DNA of 64,000 bases from CAVQNQ01 sp963714205 (GTDB taxonomy: Bacteria; Acidobacteriota; Terriglobia; Bryobacterales; Bryobacteraceae), in the NCBI GenBank assembly GCA_963714205.1, contig CAVQNQ010000002.1:1054001-1118000 (forward strand). The letters run 5' to 3'. The position numbers and the translations under genes were made by a program. How positions within the stretch are numbered: the first letter of the stretch is position 1; each line of letters opens with the position of its first letter. Shown one piece after another: positions 19,323-28,400 of this stretch. The notes beneath the pieces were generated by a model, which ran no database searches, was not told the DNA's origin, and saw only the letters and a list, made by a program, of their open reading frames with translations.

Positions 19323-19991
19323 ATGGACATGCGATGGACCCTCTGGATGGCATCGAGCGCGGCCGTCTGCCTGGCGCTCGCGGGCTGCTCGTCGCCGGAA
19401 CGCGCCCGAACCGAGGTGAAGAAAGAATCCCCTCCAGCCAGCGCTGCGAACGAACAGGCGCCGGATATTTACCGGGTGAACCTGGACACGTCCAAGGGCA
19501 CGGTGATCATTGAAGTGCACCGCGACTGGGCGCCGCATGGAGCCGACCACCTCTACTCGCTGGTGAAGCTCGGCTATTACGACGGCAACCGCTTCTACCG
19601 GGTGGTGCGGAATTTCGTGGTGCAATGGGGCATCAACGGCGATCCGGCCACCACCGAGCTATGGGCCAACGGCTACATTCCGGACGATCCCGTCAAGCTG
19701 CACAACGTGAAGGGCACCGTGACCTTCGCGGCCACCAGCACGCGGAACTCGCGCGCCACCCAGTTGTTCATCAATCTGAAGGACAACCTCTCGCTCGACC
19801 GGGATCGTTTCGCGCCGGTCGGCAAGGTGGTTTCCGGCATGGACGTGGTGGATCGGCTCTATGACGCTTATGGCGAGATGCCACCCAACGGCAAAGGCCC
19901 CGATCCGCGGGAACTGATGCGGCTGGGGGACCAATACCTGATCGACAATTTCGCCCGGCTGGACCGCATTTACAAAGCCACGATCGAGTGA
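19323..19991 (+). CDS. Cyclophilin-type peptidyl-prolyl isomerase, lipoprotein
   Basis: The 222-residue protein has a lipoprotein signal with lipobox LAGC (near residue 22), so it is likely anchored in the envelope. The cyclophilin domain follows: GTVIIEVHRDWAPHGADH, GNRFYRVVRNFVVQWG, TVTFAATSTRNSRATQLFINL and FAPVGKVVSGMDVVD. These enzymes speed cis-trans isomerisation of prolyl bonds. It is the last gene before the terminator at 20075. Confidence 0.88.
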   Translation: MDMRWTLWMASSAAVCLALAGCSSPERARTEVKKESPPASAANEQAPDIYRVNLDTSKGTVIIEVHRDWAPHGADHLYSLVKLGYYDGNRFYRVVRNFVVQWGINGDPATTELWANGYIPDDPVKLHNVKGTVTFAATSTRNSRATQLFINLKDNLSLDRDRFAPVGKVVSGMDVVDRLYDAYGEMPPNGKGPDPRELMRLGDQYLIDNFARLDRIYKATIE

Positions 19992-20074
19992 TCGGTGATA
20001 TAGTGGTCTGGACCCTCCCCGATACGAAGGGGACCAGGAAGCTACCAATACAGGGTCAAATTGGAACGACGCGG

Positions 20075-20108
20075 CCCGGCGGGGGCGGAACCCTCGCCGG
20101 GTTTTTTT
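20075..20108 (+). terminator. Rho-independent terminator
   Basis: An 11-bp stem (20075-20085 with 20091-20101, one G-U pair) with a CGGAA loop is followed directly by seven T (20102-20108). It lies 83 bp after the cyclophilin gene and separates it from the signalling block that begins at 20320. Confidence 0.9.
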
Positions 20109-20319
20109 GTGAGCGCGCGAAGTGCGGCGGCTTAAGGAAGATGCCGCGATCCGGTCAGGCCGGTACCCATGGGCCGCCATCGCTTGGCGGTCTAGGTATT
20201 CTCCCCCGTGGACCATGCGGCTGTATACCAGATTACCCTATCCGATTTGATGAGTGATCCCGATACAACTTCGAACTTCTACATGCCAGAGTACTAGGAA
20301 GGAACTGCCGACGTGCACT
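20109..20319. other. Intergenic region before the signalling operon
   Basis: About 210 bp between the terminator and the receiver-ParA gene. I see no tRNA, no long ORF and no convincing -10/-35 pair, though this must hold the promoter of the operon that runs to about 32645. AGGAAGGAA lies near 20297-20305, somewhat far from ATG 20320. Confidence 0.4.
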
Positions 20320-21531
20320 ATGGACCGACCATCTCTGCAAGTACTGCTCATCGAAGATAATCCCGGCGATGCGGACTTGGTAAAGGACATGCTGGCGGAC
20401 GCCGGCGAGATTGCGTTCCGCATCCACTGGGCCGAAGCCTTGTTGCCCGGGCTGGACCGGCTGGCGCGAGGCGATATCGACTTGGTCCTGCTCGACGTCT
20501 CTCTTCCCGACAGCCAGGGGCTGGATGGTCTTAATGCCATCCGCATCCACGCGCCGAACGTTCCGATTGTGCTGCTGACGGGATGGGACAATGAGTCCCT
20601 GGCATTGCGGGCGGTTCAGGGCGGAGCGCAGGACTATCTGGTGAAAGGCAGGTTGGACGGCGCCGCGCTGGCGCGCAGTCTTCGCCGGGCCGTGGTCAGG
20701 CAACAGACACAAATAGACAACCCTAAGACCGAATCCCCTGAACAACCAGCGAAGATCGTGGGGTATGTCGGCGCCAAGGGGGGTGTCGGAACTACCACCG
20801 TTGCCTGTCACATCTCCCAGGAACTCGGCCGGCAAACCGGCGGGCGGGTGCTGATGATGGATCTGGGCGCGGGGGCCAACTCCATCGGTTTCCTGATGCG
20901 GGTGAAGGGAGCTTACACGATCCTGGATGCTTCCAACGACATCCTCCACCTGGACCGGGATCGATGGCAGAAGTTGGTGGTTCGCACTGCGACAGGCCTG
21001 GACCTCATCCAATCGGCCGGCCCGGCCTGCCAGGAGGAACGGCAACCGAGGGCGGAGAGAATCCAGTTCATCCTTCGTTTTGTGCGTACGCTCTATAACT
21101 GGATCGTGATCGATCTGGGCTGCCTGGGCCCGCTTGCCGTCCGGGTGGCCCGCGACGTGGGGCAGTTGTTCCTGGTGAGCGCCTGCGACGTTCTCGCGCT
21201 CAACGAAGCCAAATGGGCAATCCACGGGCTGCACGAAGCGGGCTTCGGAGGGAATTCGCTTCAGATAATTCTCAACCAGGCGCCATGGAGGCTGGGGATC
21301 TCGCCAACCGAACTTCAAGAGATCTTAGGCGCTCCTGTTCATGCGATGTTACCGGAATCCAGGCCAGGCTTCCTCGGCGCCACCCCTGAGGGCGGCGTGC
21401 TGGGCGAAGGCCGTGAGTTCCGAAAACAGATCGCCCGCATGGCGGCAGAAATTGCAGGCCTGAAAGAGGATGATTCTGCAAAAGGACCATTGTCATTTCT
21501 AGCCGGAGTCTTACGCCATGCAACAGGCTAG
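20320..21531 (+). CDS. Receiver domain fused to ParA/MinD-like ATPase (CpaE/TadZ-like)
   Basis: The 403-residue protein starts with a CheY-like receiver (VLLIEDNPGDAD; phospho-acceptor Asp59 in LVLLDVSLPDS; LLTGW; lysine in DYLVKG). From about residue 145 a ParA/MinD fold follows: VGYVGAKGGVGTTTVACHI, VLMMDLGAGANS and WIVIDLGCLG. The signature lysine of the Walker A motif (KGGVGKT) is Thr here, as in TadZ/CpaE proteins, which localise pili or flagella at the pole. It opens an operon of two-component genes and overlaps the next gene by 14 bp. It could position a cellular structure, possibly gas vesicles or a signalling cluster (inference). Confidence 0.85.
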   Translation: MDRPSLQVLLIEDNPGDADLVKDMLADAGEIAFRIHWAEALLPGLDRLARGDIDLVLLDVSLPDSQGLDGLNAIRIHAPNVPIVLLTGWDNESLALRAVQGGAQDYLVKGRLDGAALARSLRRAVVRQQTQIDNPKTESPEQPAKIVGYVGAKGGVGTTTVACHISQELGRQTGGRVLMMDLGAGANSIGFLMRVKGAYTILDASNDILHLDRDRWQKLVVRTATGLDLIQSAGPACQEERQPRAERIQFILRFVRTLYNWIVIDLGCLGPLAVRVARDVGQLFLVSACDVLALNEAKWAIHGLHEAGFGGNSLQIILNQAPWRLGISPTELQEILGAPVHAMLPESRPGFLGATPEGGVLGEGREFRKQIARMAAEIAGLKEDDSAKGPLSFLAGVLRHATG

Positions 21532-22729
21532 TCGGAGTTATCATGCTGAACAACTCCCGGTGAAGATTGCCGGCACGGCCCCGGCCGGCGATGACGCAGA
21601 TTGGGGGGCCGCGGAACTGGCAGCGATGCTGGAAGCGGCAGGGGCCTCCATATGGGGGCTGGATTTGCGCGGGCGGTGCGCATTCATCAATGCGGCAGCC
21701 TGCCGGATGCTGGGTTACACGCGCGAGGAATGCGTCGGCCAGGACATGCACGAAAAGGTCCACGGCCGTTGCGCCGATGGCTCGGTCTTTCCCCGGGAGG
21801 AGTGCACCGTGCTCCACGCCCTCCAGACCGGGACCGGGATTCGGATGGACGGCCATGTGGTCTGGCGTAACGACGGGACTCCGCTTCCGGTTGATCTGTT
21901 CGCCCAACCTGTTGTAATTAACGGGCAGCTCAAAGGCCTGGTGGTTTGCGCGTTCGACATTACCAAACAGCGGTTGGCCGAGGAGAATTCAAGACTGACC
22001 TCGGCCGATCTGGAGCGTTCCAACAAAGAACTGGAACAATTCGCCTACGTCGCTTCGCATGACCTGCAAGAGCCACTGCGCATGGTGTCGAGCTACACGC
22101 AGCTCCTGGCGCGGCGCTATCAGGGCCAGCTGGACGCCGCCGCCAACGAGTTCATCGCTTACGCCGTGGACGGGGCAAACAGGATGCAGAGGCTGATCAA
22201 CGACCTACTGGCTTATTCCCGAGTGGGCGCGCGTGCTAAGGGACTCGTTCCCACTGACTGCACGGCCGTCCTCGACCAGGCGGTCGCCAATCTAAAGGGG
22301 GCGATTGAAAAAAGCGGCGCGGCGGTGACCCAAGACCGGCTGCCGACGGTTACGGTAGACAACTTGCAACTGCTTCAGCTATTTCAGAACCTGATCGACA
22401 ATGCCATCAAGTTCCACGTTGAGAAGCCGCCACGTATTCATGTATCGGCTGAACAAAAGGGAAACGAATGGGTCCTTTCCGTTCGCGATAATGGCATCGG
22501 CATCGATCCGCAATATGCCGAGCGCATCTTCATTATCTTCCAGCGCCTGCACACCAGAGAAGAGTATCCCGGCACCGGTATGGGCCTGGCCATCTGCAAA
22601 AAGATCGTGGAGCGCCGCGGCGGGCGCATCTGGGTGGAGTCGCAACCCGGGATAGGCTCCACGTTTTACTTCACGATCCCCATAGGAGGTGACGGCTATG
22701 AGCGCTGCCGCGCAAGGCAGGCCTGTTGA
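21518..22729 (+). CDS. PAS-domain histidine kinase, phytochrome-type HisKA
   Basis: A 403-residue soluble kinase. One PAS domain (about residues 30-150, IWGLDLRGRCAFINAAACRM) is followed by a short coiled coil and a HisKA domain with FAYVASHDLQEPLRMV (His181), then HATPase_c boxes (LFQNLIDNAIKF, VRDNGIGIDP, GTGMGLAICKKI). The HisKA subtype is that of cyanobacterial phytochrome kinases, which pair with small Rcp-type receivers; such a receiver is the next gene, overlapping by 32 bp. The PAS domain is similar to the first PAS of the large kinase at 25491, so the two kinases are paralogues. It has no membrane segment. Confidence 0.92.
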   Translation: MQQASRSYHAEQLPVKIAGTAPAGDDADWGAAELAAMLEAAGASIWGLDLRGRCAFINAAACRMLGYTREECVGQDMHEKVHGRCADGSVFPREECTVLHALQTGTGIRMDGHVVWRNDGTPLPVDLFAQPVVINGQLKGLVVCAFDITKQRLAEENSRLTSADLERSNKELEQFAYVASHDLQEPLRMVSSYTQLLARRYQGQLDAAANEFIAYAVDGANRMQRLINDLLAYSRVGARAKGLVPTDCTAVLDQAVANLKGAIEKSGAAVTQDRLPTVTVDNLQLLQLFQNLIDNAIKFHVEKPPRIHVSAEQKGNEWVLSVRDNGIGIDPQYAERIFIIFQRLHTREEYPGTGMGLAICKKIVERRGGRIWVESQPGIGSTFYFTIPIGGDGYERCRARQAC

Positions 22730-23144
22730 GATTCTCCTGGTGGAGGACAACCCTGGTGACGTAGTCCTGACGCGGGAGACTTTGAGCGATTCCAAGCTGC
22801 TCAATAATATGAGCGTAGTGGACGACGGAGTCGAGGCTATGGCGTTTTTGCGCCGCGAAGGCAAGTACGCCAATGCAACCCGTCCGGATCTCATCCTGCT
22901 CGATCTGAACCTGCCGAAGAAAGACGGCCGTGAGGTGCTGGCGGAGATCAAGGGCGATGAGCAGTTGAGACGCATCCCCGTGGTAGTCCTGACCACGTCA
23001 AGCGCCGAACAGGACATTCTCAAAACATACGACCTCCACGCGAATTGCTATATCACAAAACCCGTGGACCTGGATCAGTTCATCGCAGTAGTTAAAGCCA
23101 TCGAGGAATTCTGGTTCACCATAGTGAAGCTGCCGCCGGGATAA
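22698..23144 (+). CDS. Single-domain response regulator (Rcp1-like)
   Basis: The 148-residue receiver has acidic pocket EDNPGD, phospho-acceptor Asp69 in LILLDLNLPKKDG, VVLTTSS and lysine in ITKPVD, plus the C-terminal FWFTIVKLPP tail seen in Rcp1-like regulators. It has no output domain and so probably signals by protein contact or phosphotransfer. AGGAGGT at 22684-22690 supports ATG 22698. The likely partner is the kinase just before it. A close paralogue lies at 31012. Confidence 0.93.
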   Translation: MSAAAQGRPVEILLVEDNPGDVVLTRETLSDSKLLNNMSVVDDGVEAMAFLRREGKYANATRPDLILLDLNLPKKDGREVLAEIKGDEQLRRIPVVVLTTSSAEQDILKTYDLHANCYITKPVDLDQFIAVVKAIEEFWFTIVKLPPG

Positions 23145-23153
23145 GGAGAGGTT

Positions 23154-24290
23154 ATGTCATCCGAACCCATCAAAGTATTGCTGGTTGAAGACAACTTGGG
23201 AGACGCCCGCCTGCTGTACGAGGGCCTGGAGGAGGCCCTGCCCGAGCATTTCCAGATGACCCACGTCCGGCGGCTTAGCGAGGCGCTGGAGTACCTTTGG
23301 GGCGAGACCTGCAATGTGGTTCTGCTGGACCTGGGGCTGCCGGACAGTCACGGCCTCGACACGCTTATCGTAATGCGGGCGCAAGCGCCGGGTGTTCCCA
23401 TTGTGGTGCTGACAGGCTTCCAAGACGAAGAGTTAGCGGTTGAGGCGCTGAAGGGAGGGGCACAGGACTATCTGGTAAAGGGTCAAGTGGATAGCCAACT
23501 GTTGGGGCGCTCCATGCGCTATGCCATGGTGCGCAAGGCGACGGAGGAGGCGCTGGTGCGGCAGGGGGTAGCTCTCACCAGGGCGAAGGAAGTCCACCGC
23601 TCGCAACAGAGGCTTATCGCGGCGCAGGAGCGCGTTCGCCAGGAAGCCGCTGCCCTACTACGTGATGGCGTGCGCGAAGAGCTCTTAATCCTGAAGGGCC
23701 GCATTCAAGAGATCCTCGAAGGCAAAAGCCCGGCCGCGGAAACAACCCGGGTTCTGAGCGGAACGGTCGACGCCCTGAACCAGGTGATCGAGCAACAGGT
23801 AGGCGCTCTCAGCCGCCATCTCTACCCTGCAACTCTCAGCCGCGGGCTGGTCCCGACCTTTCTGTCTTTTGCCGATCGCCATAAAGCGGCTCCGGTTGTT
23901 GAGGTAGATCTGGACGGAGAACTTGTGAGGCGGGAGAAGGCCGACCCGAACTGGGTTCCAGAGCTGGTGAAGCTGGCCGTGTACCGGGTCGCCGAAGAAG
24001 CTCTGACCAACGCGGTCAAGCACGCCAAGGCCAGCAAGGTTGCCGTGCAGCTGGATGCGGCTCGGGAAGGTTGGCTACGTCTCACGGTGCGGGACGACGG
24101 CCAGGGGTTTGTCGCGGAAAGCGCGCCTGCTGGGCTGGGGGTGGCTATCATGCAAGATTACGCCGACGCCGTGGGTGGACAGTGCGTGATCCAAAGCTCT
24201 CCAGGCGCGGGCACGGAGGTTATGGCGGTGATCCCTCTCTCGCGGCTTGGCGCGGACCATTTGGAGACCTTGGAAGTGGGAGCCGACTGA
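23154..24290 (+). CDS. Receiver fused to a histidine-kinase-like module lacking the phospho-acceptor His
   Basis: A 378-residue protein with an N-terminal receiver (VLLVEDNLGDAR, Asp59 in VVLLDLGLPDS, DYLVKG), then a coiled coil and a HisKA_3-like helix. In place of the usual ELHDGV box it reads ALLRDGV, with Arg170 where the phosphorylated His should be. An HATPase_c domain follows (VAEEALTNAVKHAKA, VRDDGQGF, GLGVAIMQDY), with its ATP-binding residues apparently kept. It is thus a receiver-controlled pseudokinase, or it acts on another protein. It is 9 bp after the receiver gene, and its TGA overlaps the ATG of the next gene, gvpN. Confidence 0.85.
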   Translation: MSSEPIKVLLVEDNLGDARLLYEGLEEALPEHFQMTHVRRLSEALEYLWGETCNVVLLDLGLPDSHGLDTLIVMRAQAPGVPIVVLTGFQDEELAVEALKGGAQDYLVKGQVDSQLLGRSMRYAMVRKATEEALVRQGVALTRAKEVHRSQQRLIAAQERVRQEAAALLRDGVREELLILKGRIQEILEGKSPAAETTRVLSGTVDALNQVIEQQVGALSRHLYPATLSRGLVPTFLSFADRHKAAPVVEVDLDGELVRREKADPNWVPELVKLAVYRVAEEALTNAVKHAKASKVAVQLDAAREGWLRLTVRDDGQGFVAESAPAGLGVAIMQDYADAVGGQCVIQSSPGAGTEVMAVIPLSRLGADHLETLEVGAD

Positions 24291-25486
24291 TGGAGAAGCA
24301 GATAGAGACCTGCCCCTGGTGCCATAGAGAAGTGCAGGTGGATTCGGGGCGCCAGCGGCTGTACTCATGCCCCTTCTGTAAGAAGGAGTTCACCTTCACT
24401 CCAAGTGCCGCTCAGATGGGGGATAAGCCACCAGCCCAGCGATGTGAACCAAGAAGCGCTCCGCCATCGGATTTCGTGGAGACGCCCTTCGTCAAGGACT
24501 TGGTAATCCGCACTCTGGCCTATCTCCGGGATGGATTACACGTACACCTCTCCGGTCCAGCAGGGAGCGGCAAGACCACCATCGCTCTCCACGTGGCCCA
24601 GCAACTGGGCCGTCCGGTAGTGCTCATCCATGGGGATGACCAGATGGGCACCGCGGACCTGGTGGGCAAGGAGAGCGGCTACAAGCGAAGTTATACGCAC
24701 GACCAGTACATTCACACGGTGCTTAAGATCGAGGAAGAGTCCAAGCCCCTGTGGGTGGGAAGAGCCCTCACCGAAGCCTGCCAGAAGGGCTGTACCGTAG
24801 TCTACGACGAATTCACGCGTTCGCGGCCCGAGGCCAACAATGTGCTTCTTTCAGTCCTGGAGGAGCGGGTGTTGCCTTTGCGCGGCGAGCATATAGCCGT
24901 TCACCCCGATTTCCGCATCATCTTCACCAGCAATCCCGCCGACTATGCGGGAGTACACGGCGCCCAGGATGCTCTGCTGGACCGGATGGTAACGATCCTT
25001 CTGAGCGGCTTCGACCAGGAAACCGAAGCCGGTATCACCCAGACACACTCCGGACTGCCTCTGGCGGAGGTCGAGAGGATCGTAGCTCTGGTCCGGGCCT
25101 TCCGCGATGCGGGGCTCAAGACCAGCAGCGCCAGCGTCCGGCCGGCCATCTTGATCTCCAGAATCCTGCGGGTGCGAGGGGGGCACGCATATGCCGAAGA
25201 CCCTGTCTTTGTCCAGACCTGCCGGGATGTTCTCCTCTCCCAGGCACGCCGCACGGTCGCGACCCCGGAGGGAGACCACCAAAGCGAGCAGACCCTTCTG
25301 CGCCTGATCCAGGAGATCTGCTCCATACCGTTACCCAAAGAGTGCTCCGCCATCGAGGCGGCCATCCAAGGAATGGAGGCTGGCAACCTTATGGCTGAAC
25401 TGGGCGAAGATAAGGAGATTCAGGAACTGCTGCTCAAGAAAATACGGGAGAGAGGGCTTGCCGGCAAGCTGCTCGCGAGGGTCTAG
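24290..25486 (+). CDS. gvpN: Gas vesicle protein GvpN with N-terminal zinc ribbon
   Basis: The 398-residue AAA ATPase matches GvpN: DFVETPFVKDL, Walker A SGPAGSGKTT (around residue 88), GRPVVLIHGDDQMGTADLVG, VYDEFTRSRPEANNVLLSVLEE and IIFTSNPADYAGVH. GvpN supports growth of gas vesicles. Before the ATPase there is a 30-residue zinc ribbon with Cys8, Cys11, Cys27 and Cys30 (CPWC...CPFC) that usual GvpN proteins lack; the other GvpN of this window (47990) does not have it. The gene begins TGATG with the pseudokinase gene and ends 4 bp before the large kinase, so it belongs to the signalling operon rather than to the main gas-vesicle cluster 15 kb away. Confidence 0.9.
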   Translation: MEKQIETCPWCHREVQVDSGRQRLYSCPFCKKEFTFTPSAAQMGDKPPAQRCEPRSAPPSDFVETPFVKDLVIRTLAYLRDGLHVHLSGPAGSGKTTIALHVAQQLGRPVVLIHGDDQMGTADLVGKESGYKRSYTHDQYIHTVLKIEEESKPLWVGRALTEACQKGCTVVYDEFTRSRPEANNVLLSVLEERVLPLRGEHIAVHPDFRIIFTSNPADYAGVHGAQDALLDRMVTILLSGFDQETEAGITQTHSGLPLAEVERIVALVRAFRDAGLKTSSASVRPAILISRILRVRGGHAYAEDPVFVQTCRDVLLSQARRTVATPEGDHQSEQTLLRLIQEICSIPLPKECSAIEAAIQGMEAGNLMAELGEDKEIQELLLKKIRERGLAGKLLARV

Positions 25487-25490
25487 TCCA

Positions 25491-28400
25491 ATGGTGGATA
25501 GCGCAGTCTGGGGAGCTACGGAACTGGCGGCGATGCTGGAATGTTCCGGGGTTGGGATGTGGGCAGCCGACCTTGACGGACAGTGCGTATTCATTAACCG
25601 CGAGGCCTGCCGGATGCTGGGCTACTCGCGGGAGGAATGCATCGGCCAAGACCTCCACGCAATGGTGCATGGGCGCCGGCAGGATGGATCGACGTATCCC
25701 AAACACGAGTGCCCCATGTCGGCGGTCCTTCGGACCGGCTCGGGCATTCTGGTGGAAGACGACTTGTTCTGGCGCCGCGACGGAACTTCGTTCACGGTTG
25801 GCTATTCCGCACAACCGGTTGTGATCCAAGGGCGCGTCGAAGGCGTGATGGCAACCATATGGGAGACCGCCAAGCGAAAGCAGGCTGAAGAGTCTCTCCG
25901 CGCGAGCGAAGCGCAGGTCCGCACGGTCTTCGATAACGGCCTGATCGGCATGGCCGTGGTCTCTCTCGACGGGCATTACCTGCAGGTGAATCAGAGTCTG
26001 TGCCGGATCACCGGATATACCGAGCAGGAACTGCTGCAAACAGACTTCGCCTCGGTCACTCATCCGGACGACCGGGCGGATGGCCTCGAACTGAAACGGG
26101 CCATGATCGCCGGAGAAATCTCGCAGAGGGTCTTGACGAAACGCTATGTCCGTAAGGACGGGGATTTGGTCTGGGTCTGCGCCAGTGTCTCTCTGGTGCG
26201 CGACGGCAGCGGACAGCCGCTTCACTTCGCGACCCTGGTGGAGGATATCAGCGAGCGGAAGAGGGCCGAGGAAGCGCGGCGGAACTTCGAGCTGCTGTCC
26301 GAGCATAGCTGGGATCCAATTTTATATTTGGCGCGCGAAGACCGGCGCATCCTGGAGGCCAACGCCGCCGCTACGAGGGCCTACGGGTATACCCGTGACG
26401 AGCTGCTGAAGCTATCGATCCACGATTTGCGCGCCCCCGGCCTGCCGGGGCTGAGCGCCGATCGACTGGCGGAGGCCGACGCGCACGGCATCCTCTTCGA
26501 GACCGTGCACCGCCGGAAGGACGGCAGCACGTTCCCCGTGGAAGTGAGCATGCAGGGCGCCACGATCGGCGGCACTCGCGCTTCGTTCAGCGTAGTCCGG
26601 GACATCACCGAGCGGAAGCGGACCGAGAAGGAGCGGCGGAAAAGCGAAGAGTGGCTGGCGTTCGCGCACCGTGCGGCGGGAATCGGCATCTGCTACAAGG
26701 ATTCCGGGGAGACCAAGGTTTCCGAAGAGCAGTTCCGCTTGTACGGCCTGGAGCCGCGCCCGAACTGGCTGACCCGCGAGGAGTGGCTCCAGACGCTGCA
26801 TCCCGACGACCGGCAACGAGTTGCGTCCGAACAGAGCCTGGCGCTGGAGGAGCAAAGGCCCTACCAGATTCAGTTCCGCGTCGTCTGGCCTGACGGGAGC
26901 GTCCATTGGCTCTTTTGCAACGGCAGGACGTTCGCCGGCGAAAGGGAGGGACTCACCCGGAAGATCGAAGTCACCGTGGACACCACGGATCGCATGCAGG
27001 CCGAATCGGCTCTGCGGCAGTTTTTCATGGTGTCCGACTCCCTGCTGTTGGTCATCGGCTTCGATGGGTATATCAAGCGGGCCAATCCCGCGCTGGTGAA
27101 GACCACGGGATACACCATCGAGGAGTTCCAGCGCAAACCATTTACCGAGTTTTTCCACCCGGATGACGCCGCGGAGATGCGGGCCGAGTTCGCCAGGATC
27201 TGTGCCTGTGGGGGGACAACGCAAGACGAATTCCGGGGCTTGTGCAAGGACGGTAGGCAGCTTTGGCTCCTGTTCAGCTCCACAGCGGCGAAGGACGAGC
27301 AGTTGGTGTATGTTGCGGCGCACAACATCACGGAGCACAAGCGGGCCGAAGCGGCCCTGGCCGAGGAGGCTACCCGGCGGCGGGCGCTTTTCGAGCAATC
27401 CAAAGACGGCATCGCCGTCGTAAACGTAAGCGGCGAGACGGTTGAAGCGAACCGGAGCTTCGCCCGCATGCTCGGGTACCGTGTGGAGGAACTACTGCAA
27501 CTGCACATCTGGGACTGGGAGGCCGATATGACCCGGGACCAGATACTGGAGGGAATGAGGGACCTTCAATTCCAGCCCCACACCTTCGAGACGCACCACC
27601 GGCGCAAGGACGGAACCCTGGTGGATGTCGAAGTCAGCACAACCCAGATCATATTGGGAGCGGAACGGTTCCACTACGTTGTGATCCGCGACATCACGGA
27701 CCGCAAACAGGCTGCCGAGACCCTGGCTAAGGAGGCTGCCCGGCGGCGCGCGCTCTTCGAGCAATCCAAGGACGGCATCGCCGTCGTAAACGGGAGCGGC
27801 GAGACGGTTGAAGCGAACCAGAGCTTCGCCCGCATGCTCGGCTATAGTGTAGAGGAACTACTACAACTGCACATTTGGGACTGGGAGGCCAACAGAACCT
27901 GGGACCAGATACAGGAGGGAATGAGGGACCTCCAATTCCAGTCCCACACCTTCGAGACACACCACCGGCGCAAGGACGGAACCCTGGTGGATGTCGAAGT
28001 CAGCTCCTCCGCGATCCAATTGGGAGCGGAGTTCTTCTATTATGTAGTGGTTCGCGACATTACTGATCGCAAGCGGGCTGCGGCGGCCCTGGCCAAGGAG
28101 GCTACCCGGCGGCGCGTGCTCTTCGAGCAATCCAAGGACGGCATCGCCATCACAGACGTGGGCGGCAGGACGATTGAAGCGAACCAGAGCTTCCTCCGCA
28201 TGCTCGGCTACAGCGCGGAGGAGATGCGGCAGCTTTACGTCTGGGACTGGGAAGCCGGCATGACCCGGGAGCAGATACTGGGAGGGAGGGAGGACCTCCT
28301 GGGCGCTCCGAAAACTTTCGAGACCCATCACCGGCGCAAGGACGGCACCCTGGTGGATGTCGAAGTCAGCGTAACCGAGATCTCATTGGGAGCGGACCTC

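Noticed and set aside
20109..20319. A c-di-GMP riboswitch or tRNA in the gap before the signalling operon
   Set aside because: I find no conserved riboswitch core and no T-loop (GGTTCGA) sequence there.
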